The notes below the pieces were generated by a model that saw only the letters and a program-made list of their open reading frames with translations, was not told the DNA's origin and ran no database searches. This document shows, piece after piece, positions 38,643 through 46,206 of a DNA stretch of 64,000 nt. Positions within the stretch are counted from its first letter, which is position 1; each line of letters begins with the position of its first letter. The DNA comes from Paracoccus saliphilus (lineage in GTDB: Bacteria; Pseudomonadota; Alphaproteobacteria; Rhodobacterales; Rhodobacteraceae): assembly GCF_028553805.1 (NCBI RefSeq), contig NZ_CP067140.1:3892001-3956000 (forward strand), in the 5' to 3' direction. The position numbers and the translations under genes are program-made.

Positions 38643-39827
38643 ATGACCCAACCCGATTTCGACGAGGTGATCGACCGCATCGGCACGCATTGCTCGAAAT
38701 GGGACGACATGGAGGGCGCCTATGGCGTCTCGCCCAGCCAGGGCGGGCTGGCGATGTGGGTAGCCGATATGGATTTCCGCCCCCCCCCCGCCGTCCAGCG
38801 CGCCGTCGAGGCGACCGCGGCGCATGGCGTCTATGGCTATCCGGGCGCGAATGCCCCCTATCTCGACTCCATCCAGTGGTGGATGGCGAACCGGCATGGC
38901 TGGCAGATCGAGCGCGAATGGCTCCTGACCTGCGCCGGCCTGGTCAATGGCGTGGCGATGGCACTGGACGCCTATACCAGCCCCGGTGACGGTGTGATCG
39001 TGATGAGCCCGGTCTATCACGCCTTCGGCCGCGTCATCCGCGCCAGCGGGCGCGAGCTGATCGAGCTGCCCCTGGCCATCGAGGATGGCGGCTACCGCAT
39101 GGACTGGTCTCAATGGGAAACCATGCTGACGGGTGGTGAGCGGCTGCTGATCCTGTGCTCGCCGCATAATCCCGGCGGCCGCGTCTGGACCGAGGAGGAA
39201 CTGCGCGAGGTAGCCGATTTCTGCACCCGCCACGAGCTGATCCTGGTCTCGGACGATATCCATTGCGACCTGCTCATGCCCGGCCAGCGCCATCGCATGA
39301 TCGCCAATGTCGTGCCGGATATCCGCGACCGGCTGGTGACACTGACCGCCGCCACCAAGACATTCAACATCGCCGGCGCCCATATCGGCAACGCGATCAT
39401 CGCCGATGACGACCTTCGCGCAAAATTCAAGGGCGCGCTGATGGCGCGCGGCGTCTCTCCGGGCCTGTTCGGCATGGATATGGTCGCGGCCGCCTATTCC
39501 CTCGAGGGCGCGGCATGGGTCGATGCACTGGTCGAATATCTCGACGGCAACCGCCGCCTCTTCGACGAGGGCTTGAACGCCATTCCCGGCCTGCGCTCGA
39601 TGCCGCTGCAGGCGACCTACCTGTCATGGGTCGATTTCTCCGGCACCGGGATGAGCACCGCCGAGTTCACTGCCCGCGTCGAAAAGACCGCCCGCATCGC
39701 CGTCAATCACGGCACGAGCTTCGGCAAGGGCGGAGAAAGCTTCCTGCGCTTCAACATCGCCACGCCCCGTGCCCGCGTGACCGAGGCGGTCAAACGGCTT
39801 CAGGACGCATTCTCCGACCTGCAATGA
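38643..39827 (+). CDS. MalY/PatB-family C-S lyase (aminotransferase fold)
   Basis: 394 codons. PLP fold-type I enzyme. N-terminal substrate residues appear in MAVADMDF-like LAMWVADMDFRPPPAV, the cofactor segment in LLILCSPHNPGGRVWT and VSDDIHCDLLMPG, and the Schiff-base Lys in TAATKTFNIAGAHIGNAII. These are the PatB/MalY marks (cystathionine or cysteine-S-conjugate beta-lyase). A specific substrate is not assigned. Its stop overlaps the start of the L,D-transpeptidase gene (ATGA). Confidence 0.88.
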   Translation: MTQPDFDEVIDRIGTHCSKWDDMEGAYGVSPSQGGLAMWVADMDFRPPPAVQRAVEATAAHGVYGYPGANAPYLDSIQWWMANRHGWQIEREWLLTCAGLVNGVAMALDAYTSPGDGVIVMSPVYHAFGRVIRASGRELIELPLAIEDGGYRMDWSQWETMLTGGERLLILCSPHNPGGRVWTEEELREVADFCTRHELILVSDDIHCDLLMPGQRHRMIANVVPDIRDRLVTLTAATKTFNIAGAHIGNAIIADDDLRAKFKGALMARGVSPGLFGMDMVAAAYSLEGAAWVDALVEYLDGNRRLFDEGLNAIPGLRSMPLQATYLSWVDFSGTGMSTAEFTARVEKTARIAVNHGTSFGKGGESFLRFNIATPRARVTEAVKRLQDAFSDLQ

Positions 39828-40372
39828 ACCTGCTCGCCCGACTTTTCTCGGCACTGACGCTGGTGGCGCTGATCTGTGCCATCTGGGTTGCGCTGCTTCC
39901 TCAGCGCCCTACCACGCCGGATCGCCTCCCTTCCGATCAAACAACACTGACCGGGCCGGTGGACCGCATCCTGATCGAGAAATCCGCCCGCAAGATGACC
40001 GCCTTCCGCGATGGCGCTGCACTGAAAACCTACCGTATCGCCCTTGGCTTCGCCCCCGAGGGCGACAAGAGCCAGCAGGGCGACGGCAAGACCCCCGAAG
40101 GCATTTTCCGCATCGACCGCCGCAATGACGCCAGCGCCTATCATCTGTCGCTCGGCATCGACTATCCGCAAGCCGAGGATCGCGCCCGCGCCGCCGCCGA
40201 GGACATCGACCCCGGCGGCGACATCTTCATCCACGGCCAGCCCAACCAGTTGCCGCGCGGGATTTTATTGCCCGGAGACTGGACGGCAGGCTGCATCGCG
40301 ATCTCGAATGCCGAGATCGGCGAACTTTTCGCCGCCACCGCCATCGGCACCGAGGTCGAGATCCGGCCGTGA
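39824..40372 (+). CDS. L,D-transpeptidase family (YkuD) protein
   Basis: 182 codons from the ATG at 39824. N-terminal membrane anchor or signal at ~5-24 ([20 protein letters not shown]). YkuD domain from ~45: [20 protein letters not shown], then IFIHGQ (catalytic His) and [14 protein letters not shown] (the Cys nucleophile in a TAGCI variant of SHGC). Such enzymes form 3-3 peptidoglycan crosslinks or attach lipoproteins. Translation is coupled to the upstream lyase gene. Functional with moderate certainty. Confidence 0.85.
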   Translation: MNLLARLFSALTLVALICAIWVALLPQRPTTPDRLPSDQTTLTGPVDRILIEKSARKMTAFRDGAALKTYRIALGFAPEGDKSQQGDGKTPEGIFRIDRRNDASAYHLSLGIDYPQAEDRARAAAEDIDPGGDIFIHGQPNQLPRGILLPGDWTAGCIAISNAEIGELFAATAIGTEVEIRP

Positions 40373-40448
40373 AGCGACCCACGTTGCAATCCGTGTCGCA
40401 GACAAGCATATAGAGGCCCAAAGCGAACAAGCCCGGAGCATCTCGCGT

Positions 40449-41408
40449 ATGGTTTATCTGGACTTCGAAAAACCGCTGGCCGATGTCGAAGGCAAGGCCG
40501 AGGAACTCCGCGTCATGGCCCGGAAATCCGAAGACGCGGTCGATGTCGACAAGGAAGCGGCGGCGCTGGACAAGAAGGCCGGCGATCTCCTCAAGGACCT
40601 GTACAAGAATCTCGATCCCTGGCGGAAAACGCAGGTCGCCCGCCATCCCGACCGGCCGCATTGCCGCAACTATATCGACGGGCTGTTCACCGAATACACC
40701 CCATTGGCTGGCGACCGCGCCTTTGGCGACGACCATGCCGTGATGGGCGGCCTTGCCCGGTTCAACGACGCGCCATGCGTGGTGATCGGTCATGAAAAGG
40801 GGCACGATACCAAGTCCCGAATCGATCATAATTTCGGCATGGCCCGCCCCGAGGGGTATCGCAAGGCGATTCGCCTGATGGACATGGCGCACAGGTTCGG
40901 CCTGCCGGTCATCTCGATCGTCGACACACCCGGCGCTTATCCCGGCAAGGGCGCCGAAGAGCGTGGCCAATCCGAGGCCATCGCACGCTGCACCCAGAAA
41001 TGCCTGGAAATCGGCGTGCCGCTGGTCAGCGTGATCGTCGGCGAAGGCGGCTCGGGCGGCGCAGTGGCTTTCGCGACCGCCAACCGCATCGCGATGCTGG
41101 AACATTCCATCTATTCGGTGATCTCGCCCGAAGGCTGCGCCTCGATCCTGTGGAAGGATTCCGACAAGATGCGCGACGCTGCCTCTGCCCTGCGCCTGAC
41201 CGCGCAAGATTTGAAGAAGCTCGAGGTGATCGACCGCATCATCCCCGAGCCCTTGGGCGGGGCACAGCGCAAGCCCGAAGACGCGATCAAATCCGTCGGG
41301 GAAGGCATCGCCGCGATGCTGAAAGACCTGTCAGGGAAGAAACCCGCCGAGCTGATCAAGGATCGCCGCCAGAAATTCCTGTCGATGGGCTCGAAATCGC
41401 TGGCCTGA
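40449..41408 (+). CDS. accA: acetyl-CoA carboxylase carboxyltransferase alpha subunit
   Basis: 319 codons from the ATG at 40449, since [20 protein letters not shown] is the family start. The carboxyltransferase alpha core has [20 protein letters not shown], the biotin/CoA-site [14 protein letters not shown] [32 protein letters not shown] and [13 protein letters not shown] [13 protein letters not shown]. With AccD it transfers the carboxyl from biotin to acetyl-CoA in fatty-acid synthesis. Followed by repeat R7 and element D, no terminator recognised. Confidence 0.96.
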   Translation: MVYLDFEKPLADVEGKAEELRVMARKSEDAVDVDKEAAALDKKAGDLLKDLYKNLDPWRKTQVARHPDRPHCRNYIDGLFTEYTPLAGDRAFGDDHAVMGGLARFNDAPCVVIGHEKGHDTKSRIDHNFGMARPEGYRKAIRLMDMAHRFGLPVISIVDTPGAYPGKGAEERGQSEAIARCTQKCLEIGVPLVSVIVGEGGSGGAVAFATANRIAMLEHSIYSVISPEGCASILWKDSDKMRDAASALRLTAQDLKKLEVIDRIIPEPLGGAQRKPEDAIKSVGEGIAAMLKDLSGKKPAELIKDRRQKFLSMGSKSLA

Positions 41409-41451
41409 GACTGGCCGTCATTCTCGGGCAATCCGTTCGCCGCTTCGAAGC

Positions 41452-41500
41452 GCTCTTCTTCTTTGCCCAAATACCTTTCGGGCTTCGCCGTCAGGTCGCG
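41452..41500 (-). repeat. diverged GC / GAAGAAG repeat, copy R7
   Basis: On the plus strand CTTCTTCTTTGCCCAAATACC, then TTTCGGGCTTCGCC and a GC-rich tail. It lies 43 bp after the accA stop. The 41409-41837 stretch holds R7, element D and a promoter-like region, and no gene. Confidence 0.65.
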
Positions 41501-41563
41501 GCGGTGCTTCGTGAGTCATACGGGGACGAAGTGCGAAATCCCCGTCCTCGCGGGACGCAACAG

Positions 41564-41695
41564 CTGTGTACGCGCGGTGTACGGTCTGTGCACATCCGGT
41601 GTACGCGCTGTGCAGCCGGAATCTCCGGAAAATGCTGGCCCCGACGCCGTTGCAGGCCCCCTGTTGCACCGTGCGGCGTACGCAAGCGTTGCGCA
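41564..41695 (+). repeat. 11-bp iteron element, copy D
   Basis: Five 11-mers at 41564-41618 (CTGTGTACGCG, CGGTGTACGGT, CTGTGCACATC, CGGTGTACGCG, CTGTGCAGCCG), then GAATCTCCGGAAAATGCTGG, spacer, GTTGCACCG and GCGTACGCAAGCGTTGCG in the hairpin position. Unlike copies A-C, its iteron side faces the upstream gene (accA) and its hairpin faces the DUF1127 promoter. It is the most diverged copy in the palindrome and hairpin, but the iterons are intact. Confidence 0.83.
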
Positions 41696-41758
41696 GCCGG
41701 TTAAATATCCGGCTGCGACATTCTGGCAACAGTTTTCGCTCTTTCATCTCAACCTTGC

Positions 41759-41785
41759 CTTGAAAGCTTGCCGTATTCCCCTCTC
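41759..41785 (+). promoter_or_regulatory. RpoH-type promoter candidate upstream of the DUF1127 region
   Basis: CTTGAAA, 12 bp, then CCCCTCTC matches the heat-shock sigma32 pattern (CTTGAAA-N12/13-CCCCATNT) at most positions. Transcription would start near 41792, ahead of the 22-codon ORF and the DUF1127 gene. In Rhodobacter a DUF1127 gene is controlled by RpoH factors, which makes the match more credible; it is not proven. Confidence 0.5.
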
Positions 41786-41837
41786 TGCGGCACTCAATAA
41801 CCCTGCCCATTGTTCAAGCTGAAAAGGAGGGGCCTGC

Positions 41838-41906
41838 ATGACTAAATGCTTCATCGCATACACCCTTCCCATGGCGGATTTCCTGTCGGTAAACCGACAA
41901 GGCTGA
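41838..41906 (+). CDS. 22-codon ORF with strong ribosome binding site (possible leader peptide)
   Basis: MTKCFIAYTLPMADFLSVNRQ then Gly and stop. AAAAGGAGGGGCCTGC before the ATG is a near-ideal Shine-Dalgarno sequence, which is rare among the neighbouring genes. The last codons overlap a small hairpin TGTCGG-TAAA-CCGACA (41884-41899). It lies 138 bp before the DUF1127 start. It could be a leader peptide, a free microprotein, or chance. No family is recognised. Confidence 0.4.
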   Translation: MTKCFIAYTLPMADFLSVNRQG

Positions 41907-42043
41907 ACCGTCCCGCAAGGGCAGATTCCGAACTGACATGATCTGACTCACCGCGTCCTGCGCGGCGCCTCTTCATGTCAATTTCTCAACAATCTCAACA
42001 AGCTGCAACTCATGCCCCGGCATGGGTAAATATGGAGACCGCA

Positions 42044-42274
42044 ATGATTGCGCAACTTCCCGCACGCGTGCTGACGCCGCGCCCCACCATCGAGCGCCTG
42101 ATCCATCGTTATGGTGCGATGCCCGTCTTATGGGCCACAATCCGGGCACTCCTGATGCCACGGAAAAGGCGGCCGAGGCCGCCCGACCCCTACCATCTCA
42201 GCCCGCATCTGCGGCGCGACATCGGCATCCCTCCAGAACCGCCGCATGTGCCGAAATATTACGAGCTGAGATAA
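42044..42274 (+). CDS. DUF1127 domain protein
   Basis: 76 codons from the ATG at 42044, chosen for TGGAGACCGCA in front; starts at 41975 or 42032 would give 99 or 80 residues. The C-terminus carries the DUF1127 signature HLSPHLRRDIGIPP, after a basic PRKRRPRPPDPY stretch. DUF1127 proteins are short, Arg-rich, and in several alphaproteobacteria modulate RNA turnover or phosphate and carbon metabolism; Rhodobacter CcaF1 is one. No sRNA with CCUCCUCCC loops is visible downstream. Confidence 0.8.
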   Translation: MIAQLPARVLTPRPTIERLIHRYGAMPVLWATIRALLMPRKRRPRPPDPYHLSPHLRRDIGIPPEPPHVPKYYELR

Positions 42275-42362
42275 TCGGGCGTAACAGGTCGCGATGAAGA
42301 ATCGCGGGGCCGGTCACTGGCCTCGCGAATCAAATCGTTGAAAAGCAGATAGTTGAACGAAT

Positions 42363-42965
42363 TCACCACATGGTCTTGGCCGCCCGCTGTGGCCATTCGG
42401 CATCATAGGACGCACCACCGACTTCGCCTTCGGTCATATTCGCAAGGATTTGCCCCGGCGTCGGCAGCCCGTTGCTATCGTCGCGATCTTCCCACAGCCC
42501 GGAGCGAATGACCGCCCGCGCGCATTGGAAATATATCTCGGCCACCCGCACCACGATCACCGTACGAGGCAACTTGCCCCGATGCGCAAAGCTATCGCGC
42601 AGTTCCGCATCATCGGTCAGCCGCGCCGTCCCGTTGATCCTGATAGCATTTCCAGAGCCGCGCACCAGAAACATCAGGCTGACCCGTCCGTCGCGGACGA
42701 TATTACGGATCGAGTCGATCCGGTCATTGCCGCGCCAATCGGGAATCGCCAAGTGCCGCTCGTCCAACGCCCGCGTCACCGACCCACCATCGCCGCGAGG
42801 ACTGGCATCGGTTCCCTCGGGCCCGACCGTCGCCAGGACACAGAACCGCGCCGCCGCGATGAAGCGCGCGTAATCCGGGGTCAGCCGGTCCGCCACCTTG
42901 CGCGTCGACGCCGGACCAGGAGTGCCGTAAATTCCTGCAAGATCAGTCTCTTCAAGCCAGTTCAT
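42363..42965 (-). CDS. pyridoxamine 5'-phosphate oxidase-family FMN-binding protein
   Basis: 200 codons from the ATG at 42965, which overlaps the plsC stop (ATGA). Split-barrel fold: YARFIAAARFCVLATVGPEG with DASPRGDGGS, LAIPDWRGNDRIDSIRNIV and VSLMFLVRGSGNAIRINGTA, which match the MSMEG_1061-type family (flavin- or F420-linked reductases). Probable cofactor FMN; the substrate is unknown. It ends the ftsE-ftsX-plsC run. Confidence 0.83.
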   Translation of the reverse strand: MNWLEETDLAGIYGTPGPASTRKVADRLTPDYARFIAAARFCVLATVGPEGTDASPRGDGGSVTRALDERHLAIPDWRGNDRIDSIRNIVRDGRVSLMFLVRGSGNAIRINGTARLTDDAELRDSFAHRGKLPRTVIVVRVAEIYFQCARAVIRSGLWEDRDDSNGLPTPGQILANMTEGEVGGASYDAEWPQRAAKTMW

Positions 42966-43729
42966 GCACGAAACCCCGCCTCTGCCATCAGGCGGTCGGA
43001 ATTGTCCTCGATCCGCGTCGACAATTCCGCCATGAAGGCCGCCGTTGGTAATTCCGGCCCAATGACAGGCAGGAACTCGATCACCGCGCGCCCCGGACGC
43101 ACGCCCCAGCCCTTGCGCGGCCAGAACAATCCGGCATTCACCGCGACAGGTACCACCGGCAAACCGGTCGCACCACGAATAGTACCGGCTCCATGCTTGT
43201 AGGATCTGCGCTCGCCCGGACGGGTGCGCGTACCCTCGGGATAGATGATCAGCTGCCCGAGACCCTCGCCCGCCATCCGCTTGTTGATCGTCGCACCGAT
43301 CGCGCGCATCGCATCGCGGCCACGCGCCCGGTCGATGGGGATGCAGCCCACCTTGTAGGCATACCAGCCCATCACCGGCACCCGCATCACCTCGCGTTTC
43401 ATGATGAAATTGCGCTCGGGCAGGGCATGGGCAAGAGCCAGGATATCGAGGAAACACTGATGCTTGGCAGCGACGATGCAATCGCCGGTCGGCGGCGTGC
43501 CCCGCAATTCGCAAGTGACACCCATATGTATCCGCGCTGCCCAAAGCACATAGCCGATCCAGCGCGTCGCCACCCGGTTCGCCCCGGTTCGGCCATGCCG
43601 CATCACCTCGGGAATACCGGCCAGCCCCATCAGCAGGGTTGCCACGCCCACATGCAGATAGAACAGCAGGTTCTGCAGATATTGCCACGGCCCCAAGGGG
43701 CCCGGCTGCGGCATATCCCTGCGGCTCAT
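42962..43729 (-). CDS. plsC: 1-acyl-sn-glycerol-3-phosphate acyltransferase
   Basis: 255 codons from the ATG at 43729, which overlaps the ftsX stop by 4 bp. HX4D motif appears as KHQCFLDIL, with the glycerol-phosphate site YPEGTRTRPGE and a VPVIGWYAYKVG-like VPVMGWYAYKVGCIPIDR. Two hydrophobic stretches near the N-terminus anchor it to the membrane. Makes phosphatidic acid. Coupling to ftsX is typical of Rhodobacterales in my recollection. Confidence 0.92.
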   Translation of the reverse strand: MSRRDMPQPGPLGPWQYLQNLLFYLHVGVATLLMGLAGIPEVMRHGRTGANRVATRWIGYVLWAARIHMGVTCELRGTPPTGDCIVAAKHQCFLDILALAHALPERNFIMKREVMRVPVMGWYAYKVGCIPIDRARGRDAMRAIGATINKRMAGEGLGQLIIYPEGTRTRPGERRSYKHGAGTIRGATGLPVVPVAVNAGLFWPRKGWGVRPGRAVIEFLPVIGPELPTAAFMAELSTRIEDNSDRLMAEAGFRA

Positions 43730-44655
43730 CGCACCGATTCCAGCATTTTCAATGCCGCCCATTTGGTCGCAAAAAAGCCCACAGCGGCAGCCACAACAGG
43801 AATCAGCAGCGGCATCAGCCAGCCCCAGCCATGAAACCCAAGTCCCGTCAGGAATCCTCCGGCAGCACTCATACTCGGCATTAATGCCATCGCGCCCATG
43901 CCCAATACGGTTCCCGCCCCGGCACCGATGGCAGCACGATGGGTAAAGCGGCGCACGAAAGCGATGGCGATGGTGATGTCACGCGCACCGATCAGTCTCA
44001 GCACCTGGATCACCTGCCCGTTCGCGGCCAGCGCAGCCTTGGCGGCAAGGGTGATCATCGCCGCCGAAGCCGCCGCGATCAATATCAGCGATATCACGCC
44101 CAGGGCCCGCAGGCGTTGCGCGGCCGACACCAACGGTCGCCGCCATTCGGTATGATCGTCCAGGATCGCCCCCGGGGCCTCGGCCTCCAGCCGTAGCCGC
44201 AGCCCCTCCGAATCGAAATCCGGGCTGGCGATCGGTACCTCGATGAGATCGGGCACCGGCAGGGCATCTACCGGCATGTCCGGGCCGAACCATGGCGTGA
44301 GCAGTTCCGCCACCTCTTCATCGGGCAAGAGCTTGGGCTGATCGATCCCCGGTGTGGTCTGCAGGATCTGCATGACGGATTGAGTCAGCGTGTCCTGGTT
44401 TCCTTCCGACGCGCTGACTCGCACCGTCACGGACTGGGCCAGTTCCGACGACCAGCGCTCGGCCAGCCGCCCCGTCGCCAGCGCCAGGGCCAGGGCGAAC
44501 ACCGCCAGAAATGCCATCGCACCGGCTGAGAACAGGGTCAGGTGGGCAGTGAACCCGGTCGGCGGGACGATGCGGTTTCCCGCCCCGCCATCGCGCCCGA
44601 CCAGTCCCTGCCACAGGGCCTTGATGTTCAGCGTCCGGAATTCACCGCGTTTCAC
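43726..44655 (-). CDS. ftsX: cell division protein FtsX
   Basis: 309 codons. Permease-like partner of FtsE. First membrane segment at ~45-65 (LFSAGAMAFLAVFALALALA), then a periplasmic domain of ~110 residues (SSELAQSVTVRVSASEGNQD) and three C-terminal membrane segments, ending with GWGWLMPLLIPVVAAAVGFF. This topology is the FtsX norm. FtsEX links the division ring to peptidoglycan hydrolases. Coupled to ftsE (overlap 4 bp) and to plsC. Confidence 0.92.
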   Translation of the reverse strand: MKRGEFRTLNIKALWQGLVGRDGGAGNRIVPPTGFTAHLTLFSAGAMAFLAVFALALALATGRLAERWSSELAQSVTVRVSASEGNQDTLTQSVMQILQTTPGIDQPKLLPDEEVAELLTPWFGPDMPVDALPVPDLIEVPIASPDFDSEGLRLRLEAEAPGAILDDHTEWRRPLVSAAQRLRALGVISLILIAAASAAMITLAAKAALAANGQVIQVLRLIGARDITIAIAFVRRFTHRAAIGAGAGTVLGMGAMALMPSMSAAGGFLTGLGFHGWGWLMPLLIPVVAAAVGFFATKWAALKMLESVR

Positions 44656-45326
44656 AGATCCGCCCCCGCCAGTTGCAACGTACCGCCCGCGATCCGTAAA
44701 ACCCGTGCCGAGACCTGCGCCTTGACGGCACGAATCAGGTTCAGATCATGGGTTGCGACCAGCACGGCCTTGCCCGTCTTGTTCAACTCGATCAGCAATT
44801 GCATCAGCCGCATCGACATGTCCCAATCCAGATTCCCCGTCGGCTCGTCGGCCAGCACCACATCGGGCGACAGGATCACCGCCCGCGCCAGGGCCGCCCT
44901 CTGCCGTTCCCCGCCCGAGAGCGATGGCGGCAGCGCGCGGGCATGTTGCGCAAGCTGGACCCAGCCAAGCAGATCGCGCAGCGCAGCCATGTCCACTGCC
45001 TGTCCCGAAACGCTCAGAGGCAATGCGACATTCTCGGCCACCGGCAGGTGGTCCAGAAACTGCGTGTCCTGGTGAACCACCCCCACCCGGCGGCGCAGCA
45101 TGGCGATGTCATCGCGCGAGAGCCCCGCGACATCCTGGCCGAAAGCACTCAGTCGCCCGGTCGTCGGCAAGAGATCGGCATAGCACAGCCGCAGCAGCGT
45201 GGTCTTGCCCGATCCCGACGGTCCGGTCAGGAAATGAAACATGCCCGGCTGCAAACTCAGCGTCATCCCCGACAACAGTTCGGAGCCGGCACGATAGCCA
45301 AAGCTCACATCCTGCATCTCGATCAA
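44652..45326 (-). CDS. ftsE: cell division ATP-binding protein FtsE
   Basis: 224 codons from a TTG at 45326 with GGGAGAGCGCGC upstream; homologues start MIEMxxVSxxY, so TTG codes the initiating Met. Walker A GPSGSGKT (35-42), ABC signature LSGGERQRAALARA, Walker B VVLADEPTGNLDWD and the switch His in ATHDLNL are intact. First gene of ftsE-ftsX-plsC-PPOX. It is divergent from the zinc-ribbon protein gene with about 93 bp between. Confidence 0.92.
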   Translation of the reverse strand: MIEMQDVSFGYRAGSELLSGMTLSLQPGMFHFLTGPSGSGKTTLLRLCYADLLPTTGRLSAFGQDVAGLSRDDIAMLRRRVGVVHQDTQFLDHLPVAENVALPLSVSGQAVDMAALRDLLGWVQLAQHARALPPSLSGGERQRAALARAVILSPDVVLADEPTGNLDWDMSMRLMQLLIELNKTGKAVLVATHDLNLIRAVKAQVSARVLRIAGGTLQLAGADL

Positions 45327-45418
45327 GCGCGCTCTCCCATTCCTGTCCCTCGGTCTTCCGCTTGGAAGCCGGCCTCGCGCTTGATAGAACAGGCGCACAG
45401 CGAATGCGAGAGGGTGGC

Positions 45419-46183
45419 ATGGGTGAAATACGGTTGGGTTGTCCGAAATGCGGAACCGAATACCGCCTGCCCGAACATGCGATCCCCGAAACCGGGCGAG
45501 AGGTGGAATGCACTGCCTGCGGTCGGGTCTGGCTGGCGACCATTCCCACCTCCGGAACGACTTCCGAATCAGAAAGCCCCACTGTCGTGCGGCACGCGCC
45601 CTCTGCCCCCCCTCCCACGACGGATGACGACGAGAGCCGCTCTCCCGTTCCCGGCGATATTCCGCCACTCAGGCGCCGCCTTCCCGACAATGTCCTCAAC
45701 ATCCTCCGCGAGGAGGTGGAATACGAACGCCGTGCCCGGCAGGGACAGAATATCACGCAGAGTTCATCGGAAGCTCCCGATCCAGACTGGCCCGCGACGA
45801 CCGTAACCGATCCCGGGATCACCCCGGACATTCGCGACCTACCCCACAGCCTGCCCACAGGGGATATCGCAACGGGTGCGCATACCGATCCGGGCGTGGC
45901 GCCTTCCGTGGCTGCACCTTCCGCATCCAGGCCCGCAACCGACATTCCCGTGCCAGTCGCACAGGACAAGGCCGAACCATCCCGAAAAACCGGCAGCGGC
46001 TATTTCGCTGGTTTCGGACTGGCGGCGGCGATCGCCGCAGTCGCGCTTGCCCTGTATGTCATGGCGCCGGGGATGGCCGGGAACGGGAATTTCGGCAAGC
46101 AGTTGATGCAATATCGCCAGCATGTGGATGCCGGGCGGCAATGGTTGCAGCAACAGGGCTCGGCCCTGATCCGGCGCGATTGA
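45419..46183 (+). CDS. MJ0042-type zinc-ribbon protein with one membrane segment
   Basis: 254 codons from the ATG at 45419 (GAGAGGGTGGC upstream). A zinc ribbon at residues ~6-40: CPKCGTEYRLPEHAIP and VECTACGRVW give two CxxC pairs. The middle is a disordered Pro/Ser/Asp-rich stretch, followed by a short helix (NVLNILREEVEYERRARQG). A transmembrane helix at ~197-216 (FGLAAAIAAVALALYVMAPG) precedes a short tail. This is the common alphaproteobacterial layout beside ftsE; the function is not known. Confidence 0.82.
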   Translation: MGEIRLGCPKCGTEYRLPEHAIPETGREVECTACGRVWLATIPTSGTTSESESPTVVRHAPSAPPPTTDDDESRSPVPGDIPPLRRRLPDNVLNILREEVEYERRARQGQNITQSSSEAPDPDWPATTVTDPGITPDIRDLPHSLPTGDIATGAHTDPGVAPSVAAPSASRPATDIPVPVAQDKAEPSRKTGSGYFAGFGLAAAIAAVALALYVMAPGMAGNGNFGKQLMQYRQHVDAGRQWLQQQGSALIRRD

Positions 46184-46206
46184 GGCATATCGCGGACCAG
46201 AAAATA

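Noticed and set aside
40449..41408. Longer accA start at 40044
   Set aside because: The extension overlaps the L,D-transpeptidase in another frame and is not conserved; MVYLDFE is the family start.
42275..42362. CcsR-type small RNAs after the DUF1127 gene
   Set aside because: No CCUCCUCCC motif or repeated hairpins are seen downstream.
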